This document shows positions 35,190-44,628 of a stretch of DNA of 64,000 nucleotides, one piece after another. The stretch's first letter is position 1. Each line of letters starts with the position of its first letter. The notes below the pieces were generated by a model. That model did no database searches, was not told the origin of the DNA, and was given only the letters and a program-made list of their open reading frames with translations. Source of the DNA: Christensenella massiliensis (GTDB taxonomy: Bacteria > Bacillota > Clostridia > Christensenellales > Christensenellaceae); NCBI GenBank assembly GCA_900155415.1, contig LT700187.1, forward strand, positions 1,364,001 through 1,428,000, written 5' to 3'. The translations under genes were made by a program, and so were the position numbers.

Positions 35190-36027
35190 CGAATATCACG
35201 CGCCCGACGTTAGGCACAGCCTGCGGGTAACGCGGCATCTATATTCTCAAAAAAGCGAATATCAGCAGATCGATATTTTTGATACGCCTGAATTCGGCAG
35301 AGTGCTCACATTGGACGGACACGTCATGCTTACAGAGCGCGACGAGTTCATCTACGACGAAATGATCACGCATGTGCCGATGTCGGTCCACAAAAACGTA
35401 CAGGACGTTCTTGTGATCGGCGCGGGCGACGGCGGCGTCGTGAAGGAGTTGGCCAGATATGAGAGCGTCCAGCGCATCGATCTGGTAGAAATGGACGGGC
35501 AGGTGATCGAAGCGTGCAGAACGTATCTTCCTGAAAACGCCTGCCGGCTCGACGATAGCCGGGTCCATATTTATTTCGATAACGCCCTGCGCTTTATCAG
35601 ACGCTGCACAAATGAATATGATTTGATCATCGTTGATTCCACAGACCCATTCGGCCCGTCAGAGGGATATTTCACGCGCGAATTTTACGGCATTTGTTAT
35701 AATGCGCTCCGTGAAGACGGGATCATGGTCAATCAGCAGGGGAGCCCGTTCTATAAGCATGACGCGGAGGCGATGCAGCGGAGCCATAAACGGATCGTGA
35801 ATACCTTTCCCATCAGCCGCGTTTATCAGGCCCACATCCCAACCTACGCGGCGGGATATTGGCTGTTTGGCTTTGCAAGCAAAAAATATCATCCGATCGA
35901 TGATTTTGATGAAGCAAGGTGGAAAGCGTTTCATTTGAGCACGAAATACTATACGACCAAATTGCATATCGGCTCCTTTTATTTGCCCGCCTATCTTGAA
36001 AAAATGCTTGAGGAGGTAGAAGAATGA
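35173..36027 (+). CDS. speE: Spermidine synthase (aminopropyltransferase)
   Basis: 284 residues. It transfers the aminopropyl group of decarboxylated SAM to putrescine. Motifs are VLVIGAGDGGVVKELARYESV (cofactor loop), LVEMDGQVI, and YDLIIVDSTDPFGPSEG with the catalytic Asp, then QQGSPFY. The ATG at 35173 lies inside the end of speA (17-base overlap), so the pair is coupled. No speD is in the window, so the source of decarboxylated SAM must lie elsewhere. Confidence 0.95.
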   Translation: MNLWFSEYHAPDVRHSLRVTRHLYSQKSEYQQIDIFDTPEFGRVLTLDGHVMLTERDEFIYDEMITHVPMSVHKNVQDVLVIGAGDGGVVKELARYESVQRIDLVEMDGQVIEACRTYLPENACRLDDSRVHIYFDNALRFIRRCTNEYDLIIVDSTDPFGPSEGYFTREFYGICYNALREDGIMVNQQGSPFYKHDAEAMQRSHKRIVNTFPISRVYQAHIPTYAAGYWLFGFASKKYHPIDDFDEARWKAFHLSTKYYTTKLHIGSFYLPAYLEKMLEEVEE

Positions 36028-36881
36028 AGCAGAATGTAGAAACGTTCCTTGGCTGCGAATCGGGTTATGCGGATGCAAAGATCGTTTTGTTCGGCGCGCC
36101 CTTTGATTCCACGACCAGTTTTCGTCCCGGCGCACGCTTTGGCGCGTCGGCCATGCGCCACGAAAGCTTCGGACTTGAGACCTATAGTCCCTATCAGGAC
36201 AAAGACCTGTGCGAGATGTCGGTTTTTGACTGTGGAGATCTGGAGCTTTGCTTTGGCTCTCCCGAAGCGGCCCTCGCAGATATCGAGAAAAAAGCGGCGG
36301 AAATACTCGGCGACGGTAAAATGCCCTTTTTACTGGGAGGCGAGCATTTGGTAACGCTGGGCGCGGTCAGGGCTGCCGCTGAAAGGTATCCCGGTCTGCA
36401 CATCATCCATTTTGACGCCCATGCCGATCTGCGCGAGGATTATCTCGGCGCGCGGCTCAGCCATGCGTGCGTGATGAAGCGGTGCTGGGATCTTTTGGGA
36501 GACGGGCGGATCCATCAGTTCTGCATCCGCAGCGGAGAAAAAGAGGAGTTTGCGTTTGCAAAAGAGCATACGGACATGCACCGTTTTGGTTTCGAGGGCC
36601 TTTCCCAGCTGACCGAGCGGATGCGGGAAGAGCGGACCCCTGTGTATTTCACTGTAGACTTGGATTGCCTCGATCCGTCGGCCTTTCCCGGTACGGGAAC
36701 GCCCGAGGCGGGCGGCGTCAACTTTCAGTCTTTATTGGAGGCGATCCTCCTTGTCGGCAAAACGAACATCGTGGGGGCGGACGTCAACGAGCTTGCCCCG
36801 ATGCTCGACGCGAGCGGGGCGTCCACAGCCGTGGCCTGTAAGGTTTTGCGGGAGATGCTCTTAGCGGTTTACGGCGAATAA
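36024..36881 (+). CDS. speB: Agmatinase (ureohydrolase)
   Basis: 285 residues. It hydrolyses agmatine to putrescine and urea. The binuclear Mn site is fully visible: GGEHLVTLG, HFDAHADLRE and DLDCLDPSAFPGTGTPE. Start overlaps the speE stop by 4 bases (ATGA). Together with SpeA it gives putrescine from arginine. Confidence 0.94.
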   Translation: MKQNVETFLGCESGYADAKIVLFGAPFDSTTSFRPGARFGASAMRHESFGLETYSPYQDKDLCEMSVFDCGDLELCFGSPEAALADIEKKAAEILGDGKMPFLLGGEHLVTLGAVRAAAERYPGLHIIHFDAHADLREDYLGARLSHACVMKRCWDLLGDGRIHQFCIRSGEKEEFAFAKEHTDMHRFGFEGLSQLTERMREERTPVYFTVDLDCLDPSAFPGTGTPEAGGVNFQSLLEAILLVGKTNIVGADVNELAPMLDASGASTAVACKVLREMLLAVYGE

Positions 36882-36914
36882 GAAAAGATTTCAAATATAA
36901 GGAGAAACACGAGG

Positions 36915-38174
36915 ATGAGTAGAGTTTTAGTGATCGGATGCGGCGGGGTCGCAAACGTAGCGGTTCGGAAATGCTGCCAAGTGAGCGATGTGTTCAGCGA
37001 GCTGTGCATCGCAAGCCGCACGAAATCCAAGTGCGATGCGCTGGCGGCGTCATTGGCGGATAAAACGGAAACGAAGATCACAACAGCGGAGGTCAATGCG
37101 GACAACGTTCAGGAGGTGATCGGTCTGATCCGGTCGTACCGGCCCGAGCTTGTTATGAATATCGCCCTCCCTTATCAGGACCTTACCATTATGGATGCCT
37201 GTCTTGCGTGCGGCGTTCACTATATGGATACCGCAAACTATGAGCCGGAAGATACGGACGATCCCGCGTGGCGCAAAATTTATGAGAAGCGCTGTAAGGA
37301 AGCGGGATTTTCGGCATATTTCGATTACAGCTGGCAGTGGGCGTACCGCGAAAGATTCGAGAAAGCGGGGCTTACTGCGCTTCTCGGCTGCGGCTTTGAT
37401 CCCGGTGTCACACAGGCATATTGTGCATACGCAAAAAAACACGAATTCGACCGTATCGATACCATCGATATCCTTGACTGCAATGGCGGTGATCATGGAT
37501 ATCCTTTCGCAACAAATTTCAATCCCGAGGTAAATCTGCGCGAGGTCTCCGCTCCGGGCAGCTATATCGAAAACGGAAAGTGGGTGGAGATCCCGGCGAT
37601 GAGCGTGAAGCGGGAATATGATTTCGACCAGGTTGGACGGAAGGATATGTATCTTCTGCATCATGAAGAGCTGGAATCGCTGGCGGCAAATTTTCCTGAG
37701 GTCAAAAGGCTCCGTTTCTTTATGACCTTTGGGCAAAGCTATTTAACGCACATGAAGTGCCTCGAAAACATCGGCATGCTTTCCACGGTTCCTGTTGATT
37801 TCGAGGGAACGGAGATCGTGCCGATCAAATTTCTGAAAGCGCTCCTGCCCGACCCTGCAAGCCTCGGCCCGCGCACACATGGAAAGACAAACATCGGCTG
37901 CATCTTTACGGGCGAGCAGAACGGCAAAAAGAAAGCCTATTATATTTATAATATATGCGACCATCAGGAATGCTACCGTGAGGTGGAAAGTCAGGCTGTC
38001 AGCTATACGACCGGCGTTCCCGCGATGTGCGGCGCCTTGATGCTTTTAACGAAGAAGTGGGATAAAGCAGGCGTCTATACCGTTGAAGAGTTCGACCCGG
38101 ATCCTTTCCTCGACGCTCTGGACAAATATGGCCTGCCCCGCAGAGAAAACCGCGCTCCTGTGTTGGTGGACTGA
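36915..38174 (+). CDS. Carboxy(nor)spermidine dehydrogenase (saccharopine dehydrogenase family)
   Basis: 419 residues: an N-terminal Rossmann motif VLVIGCGGVANVAVRK, CGVHYMDTANYEPED and the GCGFDPGVTQAY catalytic-domain motif characteristic of CASDH. It condenses aspartate semialdehyde with putrescine (or diaminopropane) and reduces the product to carboxyspermidine. It is followed with one-base overlap by the matching decarboxylase, the standard pair of the SAM-independent spermidine route. Confidence 0.93.
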   Translation: MSRVLVIGCGGVANVAVRKCCQVSDVFSELCIASRTKSKCDALAASLADKTETKITTAEVNADNVQEVIGLIRSYRPELVMNIALPYQDLTIMDACLACGVHYMDTANYEPEDTDDPAWRKIYEKRCKEAGFSAYFDYSWQWAYRERFEKAGLTALLGCGFDPGVTQAYCAYAKKHEFDRIDTIDILDCNGGDHGYPFATNFNPEVNLREVSAPGSYIENGKWVEIPAMSVKREYDFDQVGRKDMYLLHHEELESLAANFPEVKRLRFFMTFGQSYLTHMKCLENIGMLSTVPVDFEGTEIVPIKFLKALLPDPASLGPRTHGKTNIGCIFTGEQNGKKKAYYIYNICDHQECYREVESQAVSYTTGVPAMCGALMLLTKKWDKAGVYTVEEFDPDPFLDALDKYGLPRRENRAPVLVD

Positions 38175-39388
38175 TGGAACGGACGAAAAATATACCTCCT
38201 GCATTTGAAGCGTTGGGCGGAAGAAGCGCTGCGGCTCTTTTCGAAGCGCTGCCGACTCCATGCTATATCATTGATGCGGGGAAGCTGAAAGAGAACGGAA
38301 AACGCCTTTTTTCTGTCATAGAGCATACGGGGTGCAGGATACTGCTTGCCCAAAAGGCTTTTTCCAATTATGATCTTTATCCGCTCCTGTCGGAATATTT
38401 GTCGGGAACAGAGGCGAGCGGGCTGTATGAAGCGCGGCTCGGTGCGGAGGAGATGCCGGGCAGGGAGGTCCATGTGTTTTGTACGGCCTACCGGGACGAC
38501 GAATTTGAAGAGCTCATGAGGTACGCCGACCACATCGTGTTCAATTCTCCCGGTCAGCTGAAAAAATTTGGAGCCGCCGCCAAACGGTGCGGAAAAAGCA
38601 TAGGGCTCCGCATCAATCCGGAATGCTCCACGCAGGAGGGGCATGAGATCTATGACCCCTGCGCCGCCGGAAGCCGACTTGGTACAACGCGGGCGGTTTG
38701 GAACAAGGAAATGACAGAAGAATGGCGCGCGCTGCTCGACGGCCTGCATTTCCACACCCTGTGCGAGCAGGATTCCGATGCGCTTGAAATAACGCTCCGC
38801 GCGGTGGAGGAAAAATTCGGCGATATCCTGCCTGAAATGAAATGGCTGAATATGGGCGGCGGCCACCATATCACCCGCAGGGGCTACGATATGGAGCGTC
38901 TCGAACGGCTCATCACATACGCGCAGGATAAATGGAAGCTGCGCGTCTATCTTGAGCCGGGCGAGGCCGTTGCGCTCAATGCAGGCTTTCTCGTGAGCCG
39001 CGTGCTGGATATTGTGGAGAACGGCGGCACGCGTATTGCCGTCCTCGATGCCAGCGCTGCCTGCCACATGCCGGACGTGCTTGAAATGCCCTATACCCCG
39101 CCGCTGTATCTGGCGGACGAGCCGGGAAAACAGCAATATACTTTCCGCCTGTCGGGGCCGACCTGCCTTTCCGGCGATGTGATCGGGGATTACAGCTTTC
39201 ATACGGAGCTGCGCACCGGCGATCTTCTTGTGTTCGGCGATATGGCGATCTATTCAACCTGTAAAAACAATACGTTCAACGGCATGGCGCTGCCGGATAT
39301 CTATAAATGGGAGCCCGACGGAGCTTTCATGAAACTGACCGGCTTCGGTTATCAGGATTTTAAACTGCGGCTTGGGAGCAGAAAGTAA
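38174..39388 (+). CDS. nspC: Carboxy(nor)spermidine decarboxylase
   Basis: 404 residues, alanine-racemase-fold PLP enzyme. The PLP lysine is in LLAQKAFSNYDLYP, with GLRINPECS, HFHTLCEQ, NMGGGHHITR, LEPGEAVA and CKNNTFNGMALPD. This is the CASDC/NspC motif set. It decarboxylates carboxyspermidine to spermidine. Last gene of the operon, followed after about 120 bases by a strong terminator. Confidence 0.94.
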   Translation: MERTKNIPPAFEALGGRSAAALFEALPTPCYIIDAGKLKENGKRLFSVIEHTGCRILLAQKAFSNYDLYPLLSEYLSGTEASGLYEARLGAEEMPGREVHVFCTAYRDDEFEELMRYADHIVFNSPGQLKKFGAAAKRCGKSIGLRINPECSTQEGHEIYDPCAAGSRLGTTRAVWNKEMTEEWRALLDGLHFHTLCEQDSDALEITLRAVEEKFGDILPEMKWLNMGGGHHITRRGYDMERLERLITYAQDKWKLRVYLEPGEAVALNAGFLVSRVLDIVENGGTRIAVLDASAACHMPDVLEMPYTPPLYLADEPGKQQYTFRLSGPTCLSGDVIGDYSFHTELRTGDLLVFGDMAIYSTCKNNTFNGMALPDIYKWEPDGAFMKLTGFGYQDFKLRLGSRK

Positions 39389-39508
39389 AAAAGCGCTTAA
39401 TAGGGCTGCGTTTCCTCCTGTGTATGGCAGCCCTGATGGCGCGCAAGACGACTTTGTTCTCCCGGCAGCCGGGCGGAGAAAAATAATAAGATTATTTCAA
39501 AAATATAG

Positions 39509-39542
39509 AAAAAAGCGGCCCTTTCTCATGGGCCGCTTTTTC
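39509..39542 (+). terminator. Terminator of the polyamine operon
   Basis: AAAAAGCGGCCC / GGGCCGCTTTTT stem with an 8-nt loop. Confidence 0.9.
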
Positions 39543-39666
39543 CAAATACCAACAATTTGTGAACAATCCCCGGATTTTGGCCGTATTTATTTACTTAAAA
39601 GACCGTCTTTGATAAAATAAGAAAGATCAAAGATCTATCGAAACAAGAGAGAAGGTTTTCAATAAA

Positions 39667-42396
39667 ATGGGTTTATTCGGAAATTCGGCCCTGCGGCCGG
39701 TCAAAAAGCTTGCGGATAAAGTAGAAGCGCTTTCTTCCCGGTTTGAGGAGATGAGCGACGACGAGCTTGTCCGCAAGACGGAAGAATATAAAAAGCGGCA
39801 CAGGGAAGGGGAATCGCTCGATGCCCTGCTGCCCGAGGTGTTCGCGCAGGTGCGCGAGGCAAGCATGCGCGTGCTTGGCATGAAGCACTTTTACGAGCAG
39901 GTGCTGGGAGGCATCGTCCTTCATCAGGGAAATATCGCCGAAATGAAAACCGGCGAGGGAAAAACGCTCGTCGCGACGCTTCCGGCGGTGCTGAACGCGG
40001 TGTCGGGAAAAGGCGTGCATATCGTCACGGTAAACGAATACCTTGCGAAACGCGACAGCGAATGGATGGGCAAGGTCTTTCGGTATCTTGGTTATACGGT
40101 CGGCCTCGTCACCCGCGATATGGACAGGGCGCAGAAGCAGAAAGCCTATGCGTGCGATATCGTCTATTCTACCAACAACGAGCTTGGGTTCGACTATCTG
40201 CGCGACAATATGGTCGTGCGCAGGAGCGATCTTGTCCAGCGCGAGCTCAATTTCGCCATCGTAGACGAGGTGGACAGTATCCTCATCGATGAGGCGCGTA
40301 CGCCGCTCATTATTTCCGGGCAGGGAGATAAGGGAACGGACCTCTATCAGCAGGCGGATAAGTTTGTGCGCCGCTTAAAAGAGGAAGAGGACTATGAAGT
40401 CGACGAAAAGATGAAAGCGATCAACCTGACGGAGGAGGGCGTAGGAAAAGCGGAGCAATTCTTTGGGCTCGAAAACCTGACGGATATTGAGAATACGGAG
40501 ATCGTACACCACATCAATCAGGCGCTGAAAGCACACCGGTTGTTCCTGCGCGACAGGGAATATGTAGTTACGGAGGACAATGAAGTCGTCATCGTAGACG
40601 AATTTACGGGCCGCCTGATGATCGGCCGCCGTTATTCAGACGGACTGCATCAGGCGATCGAGGCAAAGGAGGGCGTGAAGGTCGAGCGGGAGTCGAAAAC
40701 GCTTGCGACGATCACGTTCCAGAATTTTTTCCGTATGTATCATAAGCTTTCCGGTATGACGGGTACGGCGAAAACGGAAGAAGCGGAATTCCAGAGCATT
40801 TATAATCTTCAGGTCGTAGAGATCCCAACACACCGCCCTATGGTGCGTAAAGATCAGAATGATGTGATCTATGGCTCCAAAAAAGGAAAATTCAACGCAG
40901 TTGTGGAGGAGATCGCACAGGTCCACGAAACGGGACGGCCTATCCTTGTGGGTACGGTCTCGGTTTCGGACAGCGAATATTTATCCTCCCTGCTTGTGCG
41001 GCGCGGCATCAAGCATGAGGTTCTGAACGCAAAAAATCATTTGCGGGAAGCGCAGATCATCGCGCAGGCGGGAAAAAAGAATGCAGTCACGATCGCGACC
41101 AATATGGCCGGACGCGGTACGGATATCCTGCTCGGCGGTAATGCAGATTATCTTGCGCGCAACGAGATGCGTGCGGAGGGCATGGAGGACGAAATGATCG
41201 AGAACGCAGTCAGCCATGCGGCGACGGACGACCCGGATATCCTCGCGGCGCGCAAAAAATATGCGGAGCTTGTGGAAAAGCATAAAAAGGTTACGGATGC
41301 AGAGCACGACGAGGTAGTAGCGCTGGGCGGCCTTGCCATCATCGGAACGGAACGGCACGAATCCCGCCGGATCGATAATCAGCTGCGCGGCCGAAGCGGA
41401 CGGCAGGGGGATCCGGGCTCCTCCAAATTCTATATCGCACTGGAAGACGACCTGATGCGTCTGTTTGGCGGCGACCGTGTGAAGAGTGTGATGGACAGGC
41501 TTTCGGGCGGAGACGACGATATTCCGCTTGAATTTGGTATGATGACGAAGCAGATCGAGAACGCTCAAAAGCGGATCGAAAGCAATAACTTCAACCTCAG
41601 AAAGCACGTTCTCGACTACGACGATGTCATGAACAAGCAGCGTGAGGTCATCTACGGTCAGCGCCGGCAGGTGCTCATGGGAGACGATATCTCGGAGAAT
41701 ATTCAGTCCATGATCTCATCTCTTGTCGAGCAGGTGATGACGGTCTATTGCCCCAAGGGGAAATATCCCGAGGAATGGGACTGGAGCGATCTCTATGCGT
41801 ATATCGAACGTATTTTTGGCGTAAAGCTCACGCCCTATACGGAGGAACAGCGGGAGCAGGCTGAAGCAAAGCAGCTCCATAAAGAGATATTGGATGCGGT
41901 AATGGCTTTCTATGCAGGCAAGGAAGCGGAAATGGCGGAGGCGGGCTTCAATATGCGCGATGTGGAGCGGATGGTCCTCCTGCGCGTGGTAGACAACAAA
42001 TGGATGGACCATATCGACGCAATGGACCAGTTCCGCCGGGGCATCGGCCTGCGGGCGCTCGGGCAGCGTGATCCGATCAACGAATACCGTATCGAAGGCT
42101 TTGATATGTTCGATACTATGGTCGATGCGATTCGTGAGGAAACGGTCTATATGCTCTTCCATATACGGGTGGAGAGCAAGGTGGAGCAGCGCGAGGTAAA
42201 GAACGTGCAGGCCAACGTAGACGCAGACGGAAACCCGGTCGCATCAAACGCAGCGCCGCAGCGGCGTATGAACACCAATACAAATGCGGGAGAAGCGCAG
42301 ATGCCCGTGCGTGTGGAGAAAAAAGTCGGGCGGAACGAACCGTGCCCATGCGGAAGCGGCAAAAAATATAAAAACTGCTGCGGGAAAAACGTATAA
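39667..42396 (+). CDS. secA: Preprotein translocase ATPase SecA
   Basis: 909 residues. Motor of the Sec export pathway. N-terminal DEAD-like core with MKTGEGKT (Walker A, about residue 93), [20 protein letters not shown] (Walker B), the preprotein-crosslinking and scaffold regions, [14 protein letters not shown] and [14 protein letters not shown] of the second ATPase half. The C-terminal zinc motif [14 protein letters not shown] follows a variable linker. Full length and intact. It would export the signal-peptide proteins at 3.1 and 13.9 kb. Confidence 0.98.
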   Translation: MGLFGNSALRPVKKLADKVEALSSRFEEMSDDELVRKTEEYKKRHREGESLDALLPEVFAQVREASMRVLGMKHFYEQVLGGIVLHQGNIAEMKTGEGKTLVATLPAVLNAVSGKGVHIVTVNEYLAKRDSEWMGKVFRYLGYTVGLVTRDMDRAQKQKAYACDIVYSTNNELGFDYLRDNMVVRRSDLVQRELNFAIVDEVDSILIDEARTPLIISGQGDKGTDLYQQADKFVRRLKEEEDYEVDEKMKAINLTEEGVGKAEQFFGLENLTDIENTEIVHHINQALKAHRLFLRDREYVVTEDNEVVIVDEFTGRLMIGRRYSDGLHQAIEAKEGVKVERESKTLATITFQNFFRMYHKLSGMTGTAKTEEAEFQSIYNLQVVEIPTHRPMVRKDQNDVIYGSKKGKFNAVVEEIAQVHETGRPILVGTVSVSDSEYLSSLLVRRGIKHEVLNAKNHLREAQIIAQAGKKNAVTIATNMAGRGTDILLGGNADYLARNEMRAEGMEDEMIENAVSHAATDDPDILAARKKYAELVEKHKKVTDAEHDEVVALGGLAIIGTERHESRRIDNQLRGRSGRQGDPGSSKFYIALEDDLMRLFGGDRVKSVMDRLSGGDDDIPLEFGMMTKQIENAQKRIESNNFNLRKHVLDYDDVMNKQREVIYGQRRQVLMGDDISENIQSMISSLVEQVMTVYCPKGKYPEEWDWSDLYAYIERIFGVKLTPYTEEQREQAEAKQLHKEILDAVMAFYAGKEAEMAEAGFNMRDVERMVLLRVVDNKWMDHIDAMDQFRRGIGLRALGQRDPINEYRIEGFDMFDTMVDAIREETVYMLFHIRVESKVEQREVKNVQANVDADGNPVASNAAPQRRMNTNTNAGEAQMPVRVEKKVGRNEPCPCGSGKKYKNCCGKNV

Positions 42397-42424
42397 GCAA
42401 GACGTATAAAAACAGGGGGCGCTC

Positions 42425-42816
42425 ATGGAAAACGGGCCGGACAGTAGGCGTCAAAGCGGCGTGCAGCTGCAGGAAAATACACGATATACGGGGCGGCAAA
42501 AGACCGGGCATATCAGAAGCCGGGAGAACAGTATATTTATGACTCTCCTGTCACGCAGGCGCCGCCGTCTAATGGCTGTGCGGCAGGCGGTTTTGTATGC
42601 GCGCTCTTGGGCTTGATTTTTTGCTGGATCCCGGTAGTTGGTTTTATTCTGCTGGTCTTGGGGCTCGTTTTATCCGCGGCAGGGCTCGCAGCTTCCAAAT
42701 CGCGCAGCGGTGCAGGCAAGGGATTGGGCATTGCCGGGCTTGTCACAGCGCTCGTTCCGGGCGTTGCGGTCTTGACGGTTAGCTGCACAGGCTGTATCGG
42801 AAGCCTGTCCTTATAA
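42425..42816 (+). pseudogene. Small DUF4190-like membrane protein, apparently frameshifted
   Basis: ATG at 42425 has GGGGG upstream and opens a frame MENGPDSRRQSG..QENTRYT that soon loses plausibility. A second frame, shifted by one base, reads YQKPGEQYIYDSP..QAPPSNG and then two hydrophobic hairpins (LLGLIFCWIPVVGFILLVLG and GIAGLVTALVPGVAVLTV) to the stop at 42816. Together they make one typical polar-tail plus double-helix protein. A one-base loss around the GGGGCGGCAAAAG run at 42490-42503 would explain it. Sequencing error is the alternative. Confidence 0.6.
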
Positions 42817-42828
42817 AACGATGGACAC

Positions 42829-42858
42829 AAAAAAGCGTATGAAAATACGCTTTTTTTG
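42829..42858 (+). terminator. Terminator after the small membrane protein
   Basis: AAAAAGCGTAT / ATACGCTTTTT stem with a GAAA tetraloop and a long T-tract. Confidence 0.92.
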
Positions 42859-42934
42859 TTGAAAATAGCGCTTGAATATCGGTGCGCGGCGTGCTATGGT
42901 AATAGATGCGAATTGAGAACGGGAGGAAAAGACG

Positions 42935-43201
42935 ATGATGCCGTGGAACCGAAAGGAATTATGGATGGGGAGTTCCATGAAGAAATTTTCGGATATCAGG
43001 AGAATACTTGATGCAAATGAGATTACATACGACGATAAAGTAAAGTCAGCCGGCTGGTCGGGAGGCAGAGGGCTTGGAGAACGCAGCGCAGCGGCGATGC
43101 GTGCAGGAGAAAACGCGGAGAGTCTGAACCTGTATTATATTTATGTCCACAAATATGAATATGAAAGAGCGTCGCATCTGATATGGGAAGTTGTAAAATG
43201 A
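42935..43201 (+). CDS. Small uncharacterised protein, paralogue A (DUF2007-like pattern)
   Basis: 88 residues with GGGAGG before its ATG. Pattern: P-x-x-R-K-E at the N-terminus, an amphipathic helix (SDIRRILDANEI), a short strand, and a C-terminal YYIYVHKYEYERASHLI. The last block resembles the V-x-x-x-D-x-x-x-A element of DUF2007 signal-transducing-like domains. It pairs with a related gene 158 bases downstream. Function unknown. Confidence 0.6.
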   Translation: MMPWNRKELWMGSSMKKFSDIRRILDANEITYDDKVKSAGWSGGRGLGERSAAAMRAGENAESLNLYYIYVHKYEYERASHLIWEVVK

Positions 43202-43359
43202 GACCATGTTAAGACGGCGTTAAAATTGTATAAAAATTCCGGAGATGCTCTTGCAAATAGGCAGGACGGGCTCTACAATGACAATACACGGCCCGGATGG
43301 GCCGAAGTACGCTGCGGAGCGCCGAATCCGCGGCACCGGGTCAGAAGGAGGAAAATTAC

Positions 43360-43572
43360 ATGATCCCATTAAGCCGGCGGGAAGTTCTGGGTACGCTTTC
43401 TGCCGAACGGTTTTCCCAAGCGAAAAAGCTGCTTGCAAGCAGCAGTATCCTGTGTGATTACAGTATTATATACTGCGACCATACGGGACGGCCGGGTGAG
43501 ATGCATCACCTTTACGTGCGCGAGGCCGATTATGGAAAGGCTCGGCGCGTATTGGCGGGGCTTGCGGAATAA
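43360..43572 (+). CDS. Small uncharacterised protein, paralogue B
   Basis: 70 residues from the ATG at 43360 (AGGAGG upstream). The layout matches its neighbour: IPLSRREVLG, helix FSQAKKLLASSSI, strands YSIIYCD, then MHHLYVREADYGKARRVLAGL. Probably a local duplication product. Function unknown. A perfect terminator follows. Confidence 0.6.
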   Translation: MIPLSRREVLGTLSAERFSQAKKLLASSSILCDYSIIYCDHTGRPGEMHHLYVREADYGKARRVLAGLAE

Positions 43573-43596
43573 GGCGATTGTGCAAATTCATCTGAC

Positions 43597-43629
43597 AAAA
43601 ACGGAGACGCATTATGCGTCTCCGTTTTT
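43597..43629 (+). terminator. Terminator after paralogue B
   Basis: A 13-bp perfect stem AAACGGAGACGCA / TGCGTCTCCGTTT around a TTA loop, extended by flanking A and T tracts. Confidence 0.93.
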
Positions 43630-43679
43630 AATTATGCTTTCACTGTACAAAGCGGCCGATTCGGGATTTGTAAAAAAAC

Positions 43680-43710
43680 TTGACCTTGCCCTTAGGGTAG
43701 GTCCTATACT
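43680..43710 (+). promoter_or_regulatory. MerR-type promoter and operator of the merR gene
   Basis: TTGACC (43680-43685) and TATACT (43705-43710) are 19 bp apart, the overlong spacing that MerR proteins correct by DNA distortion. The spacer holds a dyad, GACCT (43682-43686) and AGGTC (43699-43703), with inner CC/GG. This indicates self-activation by the gene that follows. Confidence 0.8.
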
Positions 43711-43751
43711 AAGACTATGGAACCGGTCCCAAACAGATAGGAGAAAAGCTG

Positions 43752-44540
43752 ATGTTCACGATAGGAGAATTTTCAAGGCTGTGCATGGTCACGACAAAAA
43801 CGCTCCGGCATTACGACCGGATCGGACTGCTCACACCGGCCTATATAAGCGGGGAGACAGGCTATCGCTATTATGAGGCAGGGCAGTTTCGCGATATGTT
43901 TTTTATCCAAAAGTGCAAAGATTACGGTTTTACGCTGGAAGAAACAGCATGTCTTCTTCATGCGCCTCCACATAAAGCCGCAGCGCGGTTTGCCGTCAGA
44001 TATGAACAGCTGAAGCAGGAGCTTGTACATCAGCGGAAGCTTCTCGGAAAAATACGGGAAGATATTGAATTATTGCAGAAAGGAATCGATATTATGAATC
44101 AGGAAACACAGAAAGTAAAATTGGTGGAAACAGAACCGTTTGAGATCGTTAGCGTACGCGATATGATCGCTGTGAAGAATTTTGATATTTTATATCAAAG
44201 AATGATGAATGTTCTGCAGCAGAATGGACTTACTTGTGAAGGCGGTATCGTTGCGCTGTATCACTGTGAGGAATTTGATCCGGAGCATGTAGATGCAGAG
44301 ATCGGGGCGGTCGTATCCTGCGCAGAAAGCTTCACGAGAACCGTTCCGGGAGGGACTTGCGCGATGGCCGTGCACTGCGGACCATATTCGAAGCTCGGCA
44401 GGACCTATGCGGCGATCGTAAAGTGGATCGAAAAAAACGGCCGGCATATTGCCGGGCAGCCGTATGAGAAGTATCTCAACAGCCCGCATGAAGTGCCGGA
44501 AGAAGAGCTTGTGACGGAAATCTATTTTCCGGTCCGGTAG
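43752..44540 (+). CDS. MerR-family regulator with GyrI-like effector domain
   Basis: 262 residues: winged-helix MFTIGEFSRLCMVTTKTLRHYDRIGLL, a coiled-coil dimerisation helix (about residues 80-115) and a C-terminal GyrI-like/BmrR-type small-molecule-binding domain ending EEELVTEIYFPVR. This is the BmrR/SAV4189 layout, which senses lipophilic or cationic compounds. No efflux pump is adjacent, so only autoregulation is visible here. Confidence 0.92.
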   Translation: MFTIGEFSRLCMVTTKTLRHYDRIGLLTPAYISGETGYRYYEAGQFRDMFFIQKCKDYGFTLEETACLLHAPPHKAAARFAVRYEQLKQELVHQRKLLGKIREDIELLQKGIDIMNQETQKVKLVETEPFEIVSVRDMIAVKNFDILYQRMMNVLQQNGLTCEGGIVALYHCEEFDPEHVDAEIGAVVSCAESFTRTVPGGTCAMAVHCGPYSKLGRTYAAIVKWIEKNGRHIAGQPYEKYLNSPHEVPEEELVTEIYFPVR

Positions 44541-44550
44541 GGACGAAAAT

Positions 44551-44589
44551 GGCGGTCCGATGCATTTTACGGCACCGGACCGTTTCTTT
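44551..44589 (+). terminator. Terminator after merR
   Basis: CGGTCCG (44553-44559) pairs with CGGACCG (44576-44582) and TTTCTTT follows. Confidence 0.7.
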
Positions 44590-44628
44590 CCGGAAGTTTT
44601 ATGGTATAATATTCTTGAGGTGAAGAAA

